DNA of 64,000 nt, from contig NZ_CM125436.1 of the NCBI RefSeq assembly GCF_052072235.1, positions 4,768,001-4,832,000 of the forward strand, read 5' to 3'. The notes under the pieces were generated by a model. It saw nothing but the letters and a program-made list of their open reading frames with translations, was not told where the DNA came from and ran no database searches. Made by a program: the position numbers and the translations under genes. Shown piece by piece: positions 45,460-53,660 of the stretch; the stretch's first letter is position 1, and each line of letters opens with the position of its first letter. This DNA comes from Brevibacillus_D fluminis_A. Its GTDB lineage: Bacteria > Bacillota > Bacilli > Brevibacillales > Brevibacillaceae.

Positions 45460-46941
45460 CTATTCGTCTTGGTCAAAATTGCAGTCTTTTAACGAGACGA
45501 CTTTTGTCTTCTTGACGATCTTATACCCCACCAATAATAACAGGAACAGCGGCAAACCGATATAGGAGACCATTACACCGTTCCAGTCGATCGACTCTCC
45601 GAGAAACGCGCTGTAGTTTTGTCCCAAAACGGCGACCATACAGAGCACGAAAGCAAAGATCGGCCCGAACGGGAACCATTTTGCCCGATACGGCAATTCG
45701 CTCAAATCGCGGCCTTGGGCGATGAAAGCCTTGCGGAAACGGTAGTGGCTGATGGCGATCCCCAGCCATGCGATGAAGCCCGACAAGCCCGACGCATTGA
45801 TCAGCCACATGTACACCTTGCCGTCTCCGAACAGGGACGTGAGGAAGGCTGCCATCCCGATGAGCGTCGTCGCGAGCAGCGCATTGACCGGAATGCCGCG
45901 GCTGTTGACTTTGGTTAAAAACTTTGGCGCTTTTCCTTCCTTGGCCATCACCCACAGCATGCGGGTCGCGGCATACATGCCGGAGTTGCCCGCCGACAGC
46001 ACCGAGGTCAAAATGACCGCGTTCATGACCGATGCGGCGAAGGCGAACCCTGCTTTTTGGAAAACCAGCGTGAACGGGCTGACAGAAATGTTCTCGATAT
46101 CCGATTGCAGCAGTTTCGGATCGTTGTAAGGAATGAGGAAGCTGATGATAACGATGGCAAACACGTAAAACAGCAAAATACGCCAAAACACTTGCTTGAC
46201 CGCTTTCGGCAGGCTCTTTTTCGGGTCCTCGCTCTCCCCCGCTGTAATCCCGACAAGCTCTGTTCCCTGGAACGCAAAACCTGCAATCATGAATACGCCG
46301 AGGAATGACATGAAGCCGCCGGCAAACGGCGCGTCACCCGTTGTGAAATTGTCAAAGCCGACATGGTCGCTGCCCATCACCCCGATGATGATCAGCACAC
46401 CCACCACCAAAAAGATGATGATTGTTGCGACCTTGATGAACGCAAACCAGTATTCCGACTCCCCGTATCCTTTTACCGAGATGATGTTCAGCAAAAACAG
46501 GAGTACCAAAAATCCGCCGCTCCATAATATCGACGGCACATCAGGAAGCCAGTATTTCATGATGATCGCTCCGGCCGAAATCTCCAGCGCAATGGTGATC
46601 GCCCAGTTGTACCAATAATTCCAGCCGAGCGAAAAGCCGAGGGCCGGATCGACGAATTTGGAGGCATAGGTGCTAAACGAGCCGGTCACCGGCATGAAGG
46701 TGGCCATTTCCCCCAAGCTGGTCATGAGGAAGAATACCATCAAGCCGCTGAGAATATAAGCCGTGAGCGCCCCGCCGGGTCCAGCCTGATTGATTGCGGC
46801 GCCGCTCGCCAGAAAGAGACCTGTGCCGATGGCCCCGCCGATGGCGATCATGGATAAATGTCTTGTGCGAAGTCCCCGATGCAAGTGCTGCTGTGAAGGC
46901 GAATTTGTTTTAGGTGGAGTTGATAATGGAGAATGAGCCAT
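45460..46941 (-). CDS. LysP-like amino acid permease
   Basis: A 493-residue amino acid/polyamine permease with 12 hydrophobic segments. RHLSMIAIGGAIGTGLFLASG is the APC family signature; GPGGALTAYILSGLMVFFLM, LGWNYWYNW, AGFAFQGTELVGITAGESED and AGNSGMYAATRMLW match E. coli LysP along the whole length, so lysine or a related basic amino acid is the best guess. ATG at 46941 follows AGAGGTG by six bases; GTG at 46950 overlaps this site and was rejected. It is 63 bp downstream of an RpiR regulator. Confidence 0.87.
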   Translation of the reverse strand: MAHSPLSTPPKTNSPSQQHLHRGLRTRHLSMIAIGGAIGTGLFLASGAAINQAGPGGALTAYILSGLMVFFLMTSLGEMATFMPVTGSFSTYASKFVDPALGFSLGWNYWYNWAITIALEISAGAIIMKYWLPDVPSILWSGGFLVLLFLLNIISVKGYGESEYWFAFIKVATIIIFLVVGVLIIIGVMGSDHVGFDNFTTGDAPFAGGFMSFLGVFMIAGFAFQGTELVGITAGESEDPKKSLPKAVKQVFWRILLFYVFAIVIISFLIPYNDPKLLQSDIENISVSPFTLVFQKAGFAFAASVMNAVILTSVLSAGNSGMYAATRMLWVMAKEGKAPKFLTKVNSRGIPVNALLATTLIGMAAFLTSLFGDGKVYMWLINASGLSGFIAWLGIAISHYRFRKAFIAQGRDLSELPYRAKWFPFGPIFAFVLCMVAVLGQNYSAFLGESIDWNGVMVSYIGLPLFLLLLVGYKIVKKTKVVSLKDCNFDQDE

Positions 46942-47004
46942 AGGATACACCTCTTCGCATCGTTAGTTTCCAATCATGTAAGGGCTTACAATTTCGTGTG
47001 ACAC

Positions 47005-47865
47005 TCACTCGACAAACACGTGATAGGCGGAATAAAGCTGCTCCAAATCATGCTGGCGGGCTTTGATCCGGTCCGCGTCGCGCTCGTTGATTCCCATGAC
47101 GATCAAGTCAAGGAGGCTGATGATCAAGGAGATGGAGTTGCATCCCGATTCGACGTTTTCCTCCGTCGTAAGCGTGATGTCGGAGATGCGCCCGATCGGC
47201 GAGAGCATCCGGTCCGTCACGGAGATCACCTTGATTCCCCGCTGTTTGGCGCATTCTGCTAGCTGCAGCGATTCTCGGGCATAGCGCGGAAACGAGATGA
47301 CGAACAGCACCGCGTCCTGTTTCAGATCGCTGAATCTTTCGAAAACATCGCTGGCCGGCGGACAAAGAATCACATTTTCCCGCAGCGTGCTGAGCGTGTA
47401 CGAAAACCAGTACGCCGCCGCATGCGAGGTTCGCGCACCTGCGATCATAATCTGGCTCGCCTTGATCAAGGCATCGACCACATCCCACACCTTCTGGACA
47501 TCCAGCTGATGCAAGATTTGTCCCAACAGATCCCGTTCCTTCTCGATGACTTTCGCGAACGGGTTCGCCTCATGTCTGCTTTCGGCCGCATATTCCGCGT
47601 GGCTCGCCTGATACGCGTTTTGATTGTGCTGCAAGAGATGGCGCTGAATCTTCTCCTGCATTTCCGAAAACCCGCTGAAGCCGAGCGCGTACGCCAAACG
47701 GATCACCGTCGTCTCGCTTGCGCCTGCTTTTTGCCCGATTTGAAATGCCTTGCTGAGCGCCGCTTCCTCCGGATTTTGCACCATGTACTCGGCGATTTTT
47801 TTCTGTCCTGCCGAGAGTCCGTTGAACTTTTCTTTCACCCGCTGCTCGAATGTGAGATTCTCCAT
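47005..47865 (-). CDS. RpiR/MurR-family transcriptional regulator with SIS domain
   Basis: A 286-residue regulator with an N-terminal HTH_6 domain (QKKIAEYMVQNPEEAALSKA, ASETTVIRLAYALGFSGFSE) and a C-terminal SIS sugar-phosphate-type domain (IMIAGARTSHAAAYWFSYTL, FVISFPRYARESLQLAECAK, VISVTDRMLSPIGRISD). RpiR proteins usually sense phosphosugars; some control amino acid or other uptake. It heads an operon with a LysP-like permease and a GNAT enzyme. A 10-bp inverted repeat upstream (47882-47933) could be its own operator. Confidence 0.9.
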   Translation of the reverse strand: MENLTFEQRVKEKFNGLSAGQKKIAEYMVQNPEEAALSKAFQIGQKAGASETTVIRLAYALGFSGFSEMQEKIQRHLLQHNQNAYQASHAEYAAESRHEANPFAKVIEKERDLLGQILHQLDVQKVWDVVDALIKASQIMIAGARTSHAAAYWFSYTLSTLRENVILCPPASDVFERFSDLKQDAVLFVISFPRYARESLQLAECAKQRGIKVISVTDRMLSPIGRISDITLTTEENVESGCNSISLIISLLDLIVMGINERDADRIKARQHDLEQLYSAYHVFVE

Positions 47866-47881
47866 GAACCCACCTCGCTTT

Positions 47882-47933
47882 TGATGAAGTTAAATCGGCA
47901 TTTTTTCCATTCGACGAAATTACAACTTCATCA
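47882..47933. promoter_or_regulatory. Inverted repeat upstream of the rpiR-type gene, candidate operator
   Basis: TGATGAAGTT (47882-47891) and AACTTCATCA (47924-47933) are exact inverses separated by 32 bp, just upstream of the regulator start codon at 47865. Autoregulation is likely; not proven. Confidence 0.55.
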
Positions 47934-48321
47934 TCAGTTATACCACACGGGTTTTCAAAAATAAATATTATTCAGAATTTTATTTCCTGCATGCAATCCC
48001 CCTGTTTGTTCTCTCTCTTTTTTTGTATGTACCCTCGTTTTTCTTTGCAAGCTTTGTACCAAAAACGATTTGCGGCAAAACCTGCGTCTCTGCTGCTGCC
48101 TGGTTCTCTATCCGAACCGAATCCGATTCACCGTTCCGCAAAAAATCGCGGCAAATCCGCATCAAATCAACTGAATTGATTTCACTTCACCCGCTGACAA
48201 AATCGATTCGCCCCTGATCAGGACGGCGGTTTCAAAACTTGCGGAAACGACTGCATGAATGATTACGTCAATACGAATAAGTGAACGCAAGAAAGCAGAA
48301 GGGTGAAGGGAGTCGTTGTAT
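47934..48321. other. Divergent intergenic region
   Basis: 388 bp between the rpiR-type gene (minus) and the lipoprotein gene (plus), AT-rich. One more perfect inverted repeat, AAATCAA-N5-TTGATTT (48165-48183), is present. No coding frame was convincing. Confidence 0.5.
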
Positions 48322-48849
48322 GTGAAACGAAAAATCGCGTTATTATCCGCTGCCATTTCTTTGGCGCTTACCGGTTGTTACGGGAACGAAAGTGCTTCAA
48401 CAGCGCCAATGGCAAGTCCAGCTTCAAAGCCTGCCCCATCAGATGGTGTTACGTTATCCGCCAAAGAACAAGAGGCATACGCCAGCTTTCAGAAAAACCT
48501 GGATGATACACAATTAATCGGGCTGGAGCCTCTGAGTATCGCCAAGCTGTATGTGCAAGCAAGGTTGGACCAAAAACATGATGTTGTTTATGCCCTCTAT
48601 ACCGGCAAAAACGGGTATGTACAATGGACAAAGGAAGAGGATGAAAAAATTCCCGACTCGGATCGGGGATCGACGGAGCAAATCCGCAAAAACTTCCACA
48701 ATATTGAGAGCGGGAAATTCATCCAGACAAGCGATTTTGAAGGCTATATCGAGTATCAACCGGGCGAGGATGCAGCAACCAAGTCCGGTTTTAAAATGAT
48801 CAAGGATGATGATGGCATTTGGAAGGTTGCCTTTCAGCCGCTCCAATGA
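48322..48849 (+). CDS. Small secreted lipoprotein
   Basis: A protein of about 175 residues with a lipoprotein signal: short positive N-terminus (VKRKI), hydrophobic stretch (ALLSAAISLALTGC) and lipobox LTGC. A Ser/Ala/Pro-rich linker follows, then a domain of about 130 residues (EQEAYASFQKNLDDTQLIGL, IAKLYVQARLDQKHDVVYAL, IWKVAFQPLQ). The pattern of helix-rich start and final beta strand suggests an NTF2-like fold, but the family is not identified. GTG at 48322 was chosen because GAAGGGAG lies 9 bases upstream; TTG at 48316 is too near. Confidence 0.8.
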   Translation: MKRKIALLSAAISLALTGCYGNESASTAPMASPASKPAPSDGVTLSAKEQEAYASFQKNLDDTQLIGLEPLSIAKLYVQARLDQKHDVVYALYTGKNGYVQWTKEEDEKIPDSDRGSTEQIRKNFHNIESGKFIQTSDFEGYIEYQPGEDAATKSGFKMIKDDDGIWKVAFQPLQ

Positions 48850-48850
48850 C

Positions 48851-48883
48851 GATACCCCCCACCAATCAATGGCGGGGGGTATG
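48851..48883. terminator. G/C-rich hairpin between convergent genes
   Basis: ATACCCCCCACC and GGCGGGGGGTAT form a near-perfect stem with a 7-nt loop, between the lipoprotein (plus) and LVIVD protein (minus) stop codons. There is no T-run on either side, so it is a probable bidirectional hairpin terminator only by position. Confidence 0.5.
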
Positions 48884-48895
48884 TCTGTGCAAAAA

Positions 48896-50680
48896 TCACA
48901 GCTTGTTTTTCGGTACACCGCTGATCGGTTCTCCCAGCAATGGCGTCGACAGCACATAGATGCCGTGATTGGAGAATGCCCAGACCAGGTTGCGGTCCCA
49001 TTCGACGAAAATGCTGTGCACCGGATTGGACGATTCGCTCGGACGCGTCGTTTTGCCGTCTTCATTCGGGATTTCCCCATACATTTTCGGCACAAAGTAA
49101 GCGGCGATCGTCGGCTTTTTCGGGTCCTTCAGGTCAAAAATCTGCACGCCTGCATTGTAGAACGTGTATGGCATATACTGCTGGTTCGGCGTGCCCGGCT
49201 GGATGGCCGCATAGCCGCTGCGCTTCGGCCCGAAGCTGCCACGGCGCTGGCAATAATCGGTGAACGGCGCCTCTGCCGGCGGTGTCGGGCGCGGCAGAGC
49301 GTAGGCGATCTTCGGATTTTTCGGATCGCGGACGTCGATTGCATAAATGTGCTTATACGGCTCGTGGCAGTCCTCGCCAAGCGGATAGCCGCTGTAGTAA
49401 ACCATGCCCGTCGTTTCCACTTTGGTCACATCGATGTTGTCGCCCTCGGTGCCGCTTACGCTCATCGGCATTTCGAGGTGGGATACGGTTTTCATGTTGG
49501 CCGGGTCGGAAATATCGACGACATAAAAGCCGAGTCCCCCCATCGCCGCATAGCCGTATTTGCCGCCCTGCTCGACCGGTTTCGGGATGAACAGCGGCAT
49601 GCGCGCGCCCATCCAGCTCGTCTTGTTGCCGGCACGCGGATTTTTGTTGTATTCCGCCTCCTCCCCTTTGCGCTGGCCGGGTGCCCACCAGACAGACAGC
49701 CGCTTCGGCTTGGTCGGGTCGGAAATGTCATAGGCGATTTGCGCATTCGAGTACAAATAGCTCTTGTATTCGTTGTTCGCAAAGCTATCGTCCGGCGCGC
49801 CGGCAACGAACAAATACTTGTCGCCCCAATAAACAGGCACATCGACGGAGCCGGAGCCTTGCTGCGGCTGGTCTTTCGCTTTGGCTTTGCTGTCGAGCGG
49901 CGTCTCGGACAGCACCTTCCATTCCGTCCACAGCGGACTTGTCACTTCATAGATACGGAAGCCGCGCAGCATTTTGCGGTCGCGAATCGCCTTGACCTCT
50001 TCCGGTGACGTATATTTATTTTCCAAAATGCCGTAGCGCGGCGTCTCATAGCCTTGCACGGCAATCAGCTTGCCGAGCGTCTTGTTGTATTTGACGTTGA
50101 ACGGACCGAACTGGTTCAGCCCGCCATCGATCCCTTTGATGTTGAATTCTTTGTGGTCGATGCGCTTGACCTTTTTCGGGTCGGTGATATCGAATACGTT
50201 GTACATGTCGTTTTCATAGTCGTACAGATAGCGATGCCCGTTCAGATCGAACGTGGCTTGCCAGCTGTGTCCCCAACCGGCCACATACGGATAAAAAGCT
50301 TCCACCTTCATGTTTTTGCTGTATTGATTCATGTCGAGATACGGCAGACTGCCATTGAACGGCTGCGGCCCCTCGCCCGTATCCGGCGACATGGCCGGAT
50401 GCGTGAATGCGCCGGTTCTGACATCGTAGCCCCATGTGCCTGGGACCGGCTCCGCCGGCTCGCCCGGCAGCAGCGTTTTCGGCTCTTGCGGATATGGCTC
50501 AGGCGCAGCGGGCGCATTCACGTTCAGTCCTGTTCGCGGCGCGACATATGTATCCGGGTCGGCGCCGGTCCCTGTGCCCGCAGCAAAGCTTACCGCCTCA
50601 GACGGCACATACAGTGCTCCAGCAGTGAGGACGGCAGCAAGAACACCGCCGAAAAACCGCTGCTTGTTTGCTTTTTTCAT
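48896..50680 (-). CDS. Secreted LVIVD-repeat protein
   Basis: A 594-residue secreted protein. The signal peptide (KKANKQRFFGGVLAAVLTAG, cleavage after a segment ending near SFAAG) is followed by a Pro-rich linker and LVIVD-type beta-propeller repeats (NVFDITDPKKVKRIDH, AYDISDPTKPKRLSVW, FYVVDISDPANMKTVSHLEM, IYAIDVRDPKNPKIAYAL, IFDLKDPKKPTIAAYF). ATG at 50680 was chosen because GGGGGG lies 10 bases upstream; ATG at 50689 overlaps it. LVIVD proteins are surface or secreted proteins of unknown function. No partner gene is evident. Confidence 0.85.
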   Translation of the reverse strand: MKKANKQRFFGGVLAAVLTAGALYVPSEAVSFAAGTGTGADPDTYVAPRTGLNVNAPAAPEPYPQEPKTLLPGEPAEPVPGTWGYDVRTGAFTHPAMSPDTGEGPQPFNGSLPYLDMNQYSKNMKVEAFYPYVAGWGHSWQATFDLNGHRYLYDYENDMYNVFDITDPKKVKRIDHKEFNIKGIDGGLNQFGPFNVKYNKTLGKLIAVQGYETPRYGILENKYTSPEEVKAIRDRKMLRGFRIYEVTSPLWTEWKVLSETPLDSKAKAKDQPQQGSGSVDVPVYWGDKYLFVAGAPDDSFANNEYKSYLYSNAQIAYDISDPTKPKRLSVWWAPGQRKGEEAEYNKNPRAGNKTSWMGARMPLFIPKPVEQGGKYGYAAMGGLGFYVVDISDPANMKTVSHLEMPMSVSGTEGDNIDVTKVETTGMVYYSGYPLGEDCHEPYKHIYAIDVRDPKNPKIAYALPRPTPPAEAPFTDYCQRRGSFGPKRSGYAAIQPGTPNQQYMPYTFYNAGVQIFDLKDPKKPTIAAYFVPKMYGEIPNEDGKTTRPSESSNPVHSIFVEWDRNLVWAFSNHGIYVLSTPLLGEPISGVPKNKL

Positions 50681-50873
50681 CCAATCCATTCCCCCCACAT
50701 CAAACATTCTTTGGAAAATTATTTTTCTAAAAATTCCGTCACTTACATGTCTGTCGATCTCTTTTGGTTTTCCGTCTTCTCTGCTTTTTGTCTGGCTGTC
50801 TGTCGATCGCGCCATCGCAACCGCTTGCAAACAATTTCATGCTTTACAAACCATTCGTTCCGGAACTACACTA

Positions 50874-50902
50874 AGAGTACGATGTATGTGACATGATGTC
50901 AA
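50874..50902 (-). promoter_or_regulatory. Promoter of the LVIVD gene with overlapping palindrome
   Basis: Minus strand: -35 TTGACA (50897-50902), 17-bp spacer, -10 TACTCT (50874-50879). A 13-bp palindrome TGACAT-G-ATGTCA (50889-50901) covers the -35, a likely operator. The leader of about 190 nt before the start codon is unusually long for this window. Confidence 0.65.
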
Positions 50903-50953
50903 TATTTTAAGTTGAGAATTTTTAGAATTATTCGCTTGTTCTTTTTAGCAACA

Positions 50954-50992
50954 TGCCCCCCGATTCGCCACGAGCAGCGATTCCGGAGGGCA
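50954..50992 (-). terminator. Hairpin after the glutaminase gene
   Basis: On the minus strand TGCCCTCCG pairs with CGGGGGGCA across a 21-nt loop; only a short A/T run follows, so termination is possible but not certain. It is 13 bp after the glutaminase stop. Confidence 0.5.
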
Positions 50993-51004
50993 TTCCTGTT
51001 CATG

Positions 51005-51937
51005 TTACCATGCAAACAGATGCAAGCGAAATTCGTTCGACAACGTCTCCAAAATTTGCACGCCTGCGACACTGTTTCCGATTTTATCAATCGCAGGGCC
51101 AATCACGCCGATCCCCATTTTACCGGGGACCACGGCCATGATGCCTCCGCTCACGCCGCTTTTGGACGGAATGCCGACGCGGATGGCGTACTCGCCGGAA
51201 GCATTGTACATGCCGGACGTCATCATGATCGCGAGCAAAATCCGCACGATCTCCGGCTCGACCAGCGGAGCCGATTCACCCGCAATCCGCCCCCACCGAG
51301 CGAGAAACAGTCCGATTTTGGCCAAATCGCTGCAGTGAACCGTGATGGAACAAAGCCGAAAGTACAGGTCGAGCGCATCCTCCACATCCCCTTCGAGAAT
51401 GCCGGTGCTTTTCATGAAATAGGCGAGCGAGCGGTTGCGATCGCCCGTCCTTTTTTCCGAGGCATACACGCTCTCATCCAAGGCGATCTGCTCGTTGCCG
51501 GTGATCCGGTTCAGCAATCGGCACACCCGTTGGAACCGTTCCCCCACATCGCTGCCGTCGATCAGCGAGGCAACCGCAATCGCCCCTGCATTGATCATCG
51601 GGTTGAGCGGTTTGTGCGAGTTCATCGTCTCCAGTTTGATAATCGAGTTGAACGGATCGCCGCTTGGCTCCATGCCGACTTTTGCAAACACTTTTTTCGG
51701 ACCGTGATCCATGAGGGCGATCATCAGACTGATGACTTTGGAAATGCTTTGCATGGTAAACGCCGTGTCGCAGTCTCCGGCAGACACGATGCTGCCTGGC
51801 TGCGCCACCGTAACACCGAGGGCAGCCGGATCGGCATGACCCAGTTCGGGAATATAATCCGCTACCTTGCCTCCTGCCAGATACGGCCTGCATTCATCCA
51901 CAATCCGCTGCAATTCGGCTTTGTCTGCCAGCATCAT
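51005..51937 (-). CDS. glsA: Glutaminase
   Basis: A 310-residue glutaminase of the serine beta-lactamase fold. FTMQSISKVISLM carries the SxxK nucleophile, NSHKPLNPMINAGAIA, CSITVHCSDLAKIG and SGVSGGIMAVVPGKMG are the other conserved blocks. It hydrolyses glutamine to glutamate and ammonia. The ATG at 51937 (two consecutive Met) is preceded by GCGGGTGG. It follows the acetolactate-synthase-like gene by 30 bp and may share its transcript. Confidence 0.94.
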   Translation of the reverse strand: MMLADKAELQRIVDECRPYLAGGKVADYIPELGHADPAALGVTVAQPGSIVSAGDCDTAFTMQSISKVISLMIALMDHGPKKVFAKVGMEPSGDPFNSIIKLETMNSHKPLNPMINAGAIAVASLIDGSDVGERFQRVCRLLNRITGNEQIALDESVYASEKRTGDRNRSLAYFMKSTGILEGDVEDALDLYFRLCSITVHCSDLAKIGLFLARWGRIAGESAPLVEPEIVRILLAIMMTSGMYNASGEYAIRVGIPSKSGVSGGIMAVVPGKMGIGVIGPAIDKIGNSVAGVQILETLSNEFRLHLFAW

Positions 51938-51967
51938 CTGCCACCCGCTTTCCTGTGAGCCGCATTC

Positions 51968-53629
51968 TTACTGCCTGCACACCAGTTTGCCCAAGTGCTT
52001 GCCGAGCTTCAAATTTTCCGCGGCGTCGATGGGGATCTCGACCAGCACCAGCTCGTTTCGTCCCATCGCTTGTTTCAGCGTTTCCTCCAGCTCGTCCGCA
52101 TGATGGACACGCATGCCTGTGACCCCGAAGCTTTCCGCAAAACGGACAAAATCCGGGTTTTCAAAATCGACCCCGTAGCTTGCGTCAAAGCGGTTTTTCA
52201 GCTTCCATTCGATCAGACCGTATTTGGAATCGGTCAGCACAAGAATCGTGAACGCCAGCCCCAGCCGCTTGGCTGTCTCGATCTCCACGCCATTCATCAA
52301 GAAGCCGCCGTCGCCCGAAATGCAGACAACCGGATCATCGGGGCAAGCGAGCTTGGCGCCGATCGCCCCGGGAACGGCAATCCCCATCGTGGCAAACCCG
52401 TTCGAGATGATGACGCGGTTCGGGCGTTTCGGCTGATAGTTGCGGGCGATCCAAAGCTTGTGGGCGCCGACATCGGATAACACGATGGTGTTGTCCGGGG
52501 CGATTTTTTCCAGCGCATCCAAAAGCGCTCGCGGCTTGATCCGGCTTCGATCCTCCGCAGCGGAGCCATTTTCGCCTTCAGCGTGGTACTCAACCAGCTC
52601 ACGCTTCAGTTTTTGCTGCAGCTCATCGCCGGGGCGCCATTCTTTCGTCCCTTGGAGATGGCTGGTCAAATACGTCAGCGTTGCTTTCAAATCGCCAACC
52701 AGTTCCGCCGCCACCGGGTAGTGCTCATCCACCTCGGCCGGGCACGTATCGATATGGATGATCGGGCGCGGGTTCGTTTCATTCCAGTAAATCGGCAAAT
52801 ACTCGACAAAGTCGTAGCCGACCGTCACGATCAGATCGGCCTCATGGATGCCGCACAGCACATAATCTTTCATCTGCAGTCCCACCGTGTACATATTCAA
52901 CGGGTGGTCGGGCGGCAGGACGCCTTTTGCCATGAAGGTGTGTGTGACCGGAGCGCCAAGCGCCTCCGCCCATGCCTGCAGCTCGGCGGACGCCTGCTGG
53001 CGGATCACGCCGTTTCCCGCGATGATAAACGGCTTTTTGCTCTGTTGGATCAGCGCGAGCGCCTGCTTCATGCTCTCCTCGCTCGCGACCGATTGGGGCA
53101 GCGGCGTTTTGGGCAGCACGTTCGCGTCGACATCGTCCTCCGCCATATCTTCCGGCAGCTCGATATGGACCGCTCCCGGCTTTTCCAGTTCCGCCAGCTT
53201 GAACGCCTTGCGCACGATTTCCGGTATTGTCTGCGGCCGTTTGACCTGGATGGACCACTTCGTCACAGGCGCGAACATGGCGACGATATCGATGTATTGG
53301 TGCGATTCTTTATGCATCCGCTCCAGTCCCGCCTGTCCGGTAATCGCCACGACCGGCGCGTGATCGAGGTTGGCGTCGCCGATCCCGGTCAAGAGGTTGG
53401 TCGCTCCCGGTCCAAGCGTAGCCAGGCAAACGCCTGCCTTTCCCGTTAATCGCCCGTACACATCTGCCATAAAAGCCGCCCCTTGCTCATGCCTGACCGT
53501 CACAAACTCGATCTGCTCCGAGGCGGCCAACGAATGGACAAGATCGATATTCTCTTCCCCCGGGATGCCGAAAATATACCGGACTCCCTCATTCTCCAGA
53601 CATTTGACCATCAAGTCCGTCGCTTTCAT
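51968..53629 (-). CDS. alsS: Acetolactate synthase (catabolic AlsS type)
   Basis: A 553-residue thiamine-diphosphate enzyme. GIPGEENIDL, VRHEQGAAFMADVYGR (catalytic Glu), TLGPGATNLLTG and the ThDP/Mg motif GDGGFLMNGVEIETA through DSKYGLIEWKL are in order. It condenses two pyruvates to 2-acetolactate. The single-subunit type lacking an FAD/regulatory partner resembles AlsS, but alsD (acetolactate decarboxylase) is not adjacent; the partner in front is an aldehyde dehydrogenase. A related ThDP enzyme acting on another keto acid is a possibility. ATG at 53629 follows AGGAGGGCAGG. Confidence 0.85.
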   Translation of the reverse strand: MKATDLMVKCLENEGVRYIFGIPGEENIDLVHSLAASEQIEFVTVRHEQGAAFMADVYGRLTGKAGVCLATLGPGATNLLTGIGDANLDHAPVVAITGQAGLERMHKESHQYIDIVAMFAPVTKWSIQVKRPQTIPEIVRKAFKLAELEKPGAVHIELPEDMAEDDVDANVLPKTPLPQSVASEESMKQALALIQQSKKPFIIAGNGVIRQQASAELQAWAEALGAPVTHTFMAKGVLPPDHPLNMYTVGLQMKDYVLCGIHEADLIVTVGYDFVEYLPIYWNETNPRPIIHIDTCPAEVDEHYPVAAELVGDLKATLTYLTSHLQGTKEWRPGDELQQKLKRELVEYHAEGENGSAAEDRSRIKPRALLDALEKIAPDNTIVLSDVGAHKLWIARNYQPKRPNRVIISNGFATMGIAVPGAIGAKLACPDDPVVCISGDGGFLMNGVEIETAKRLGLAFTILVLTDSKYGLIEWKLKNRFDASYGVDFENPDFVRFAESFGVTGMRVHHADELEETLKQAMGRNELVLVEIPIDAAENLKLGKHLGKLVCRQ

Positions 53630-53660
53630 CCTGCCCTCCTTTTTTCGCTGCGCGGTTGCC

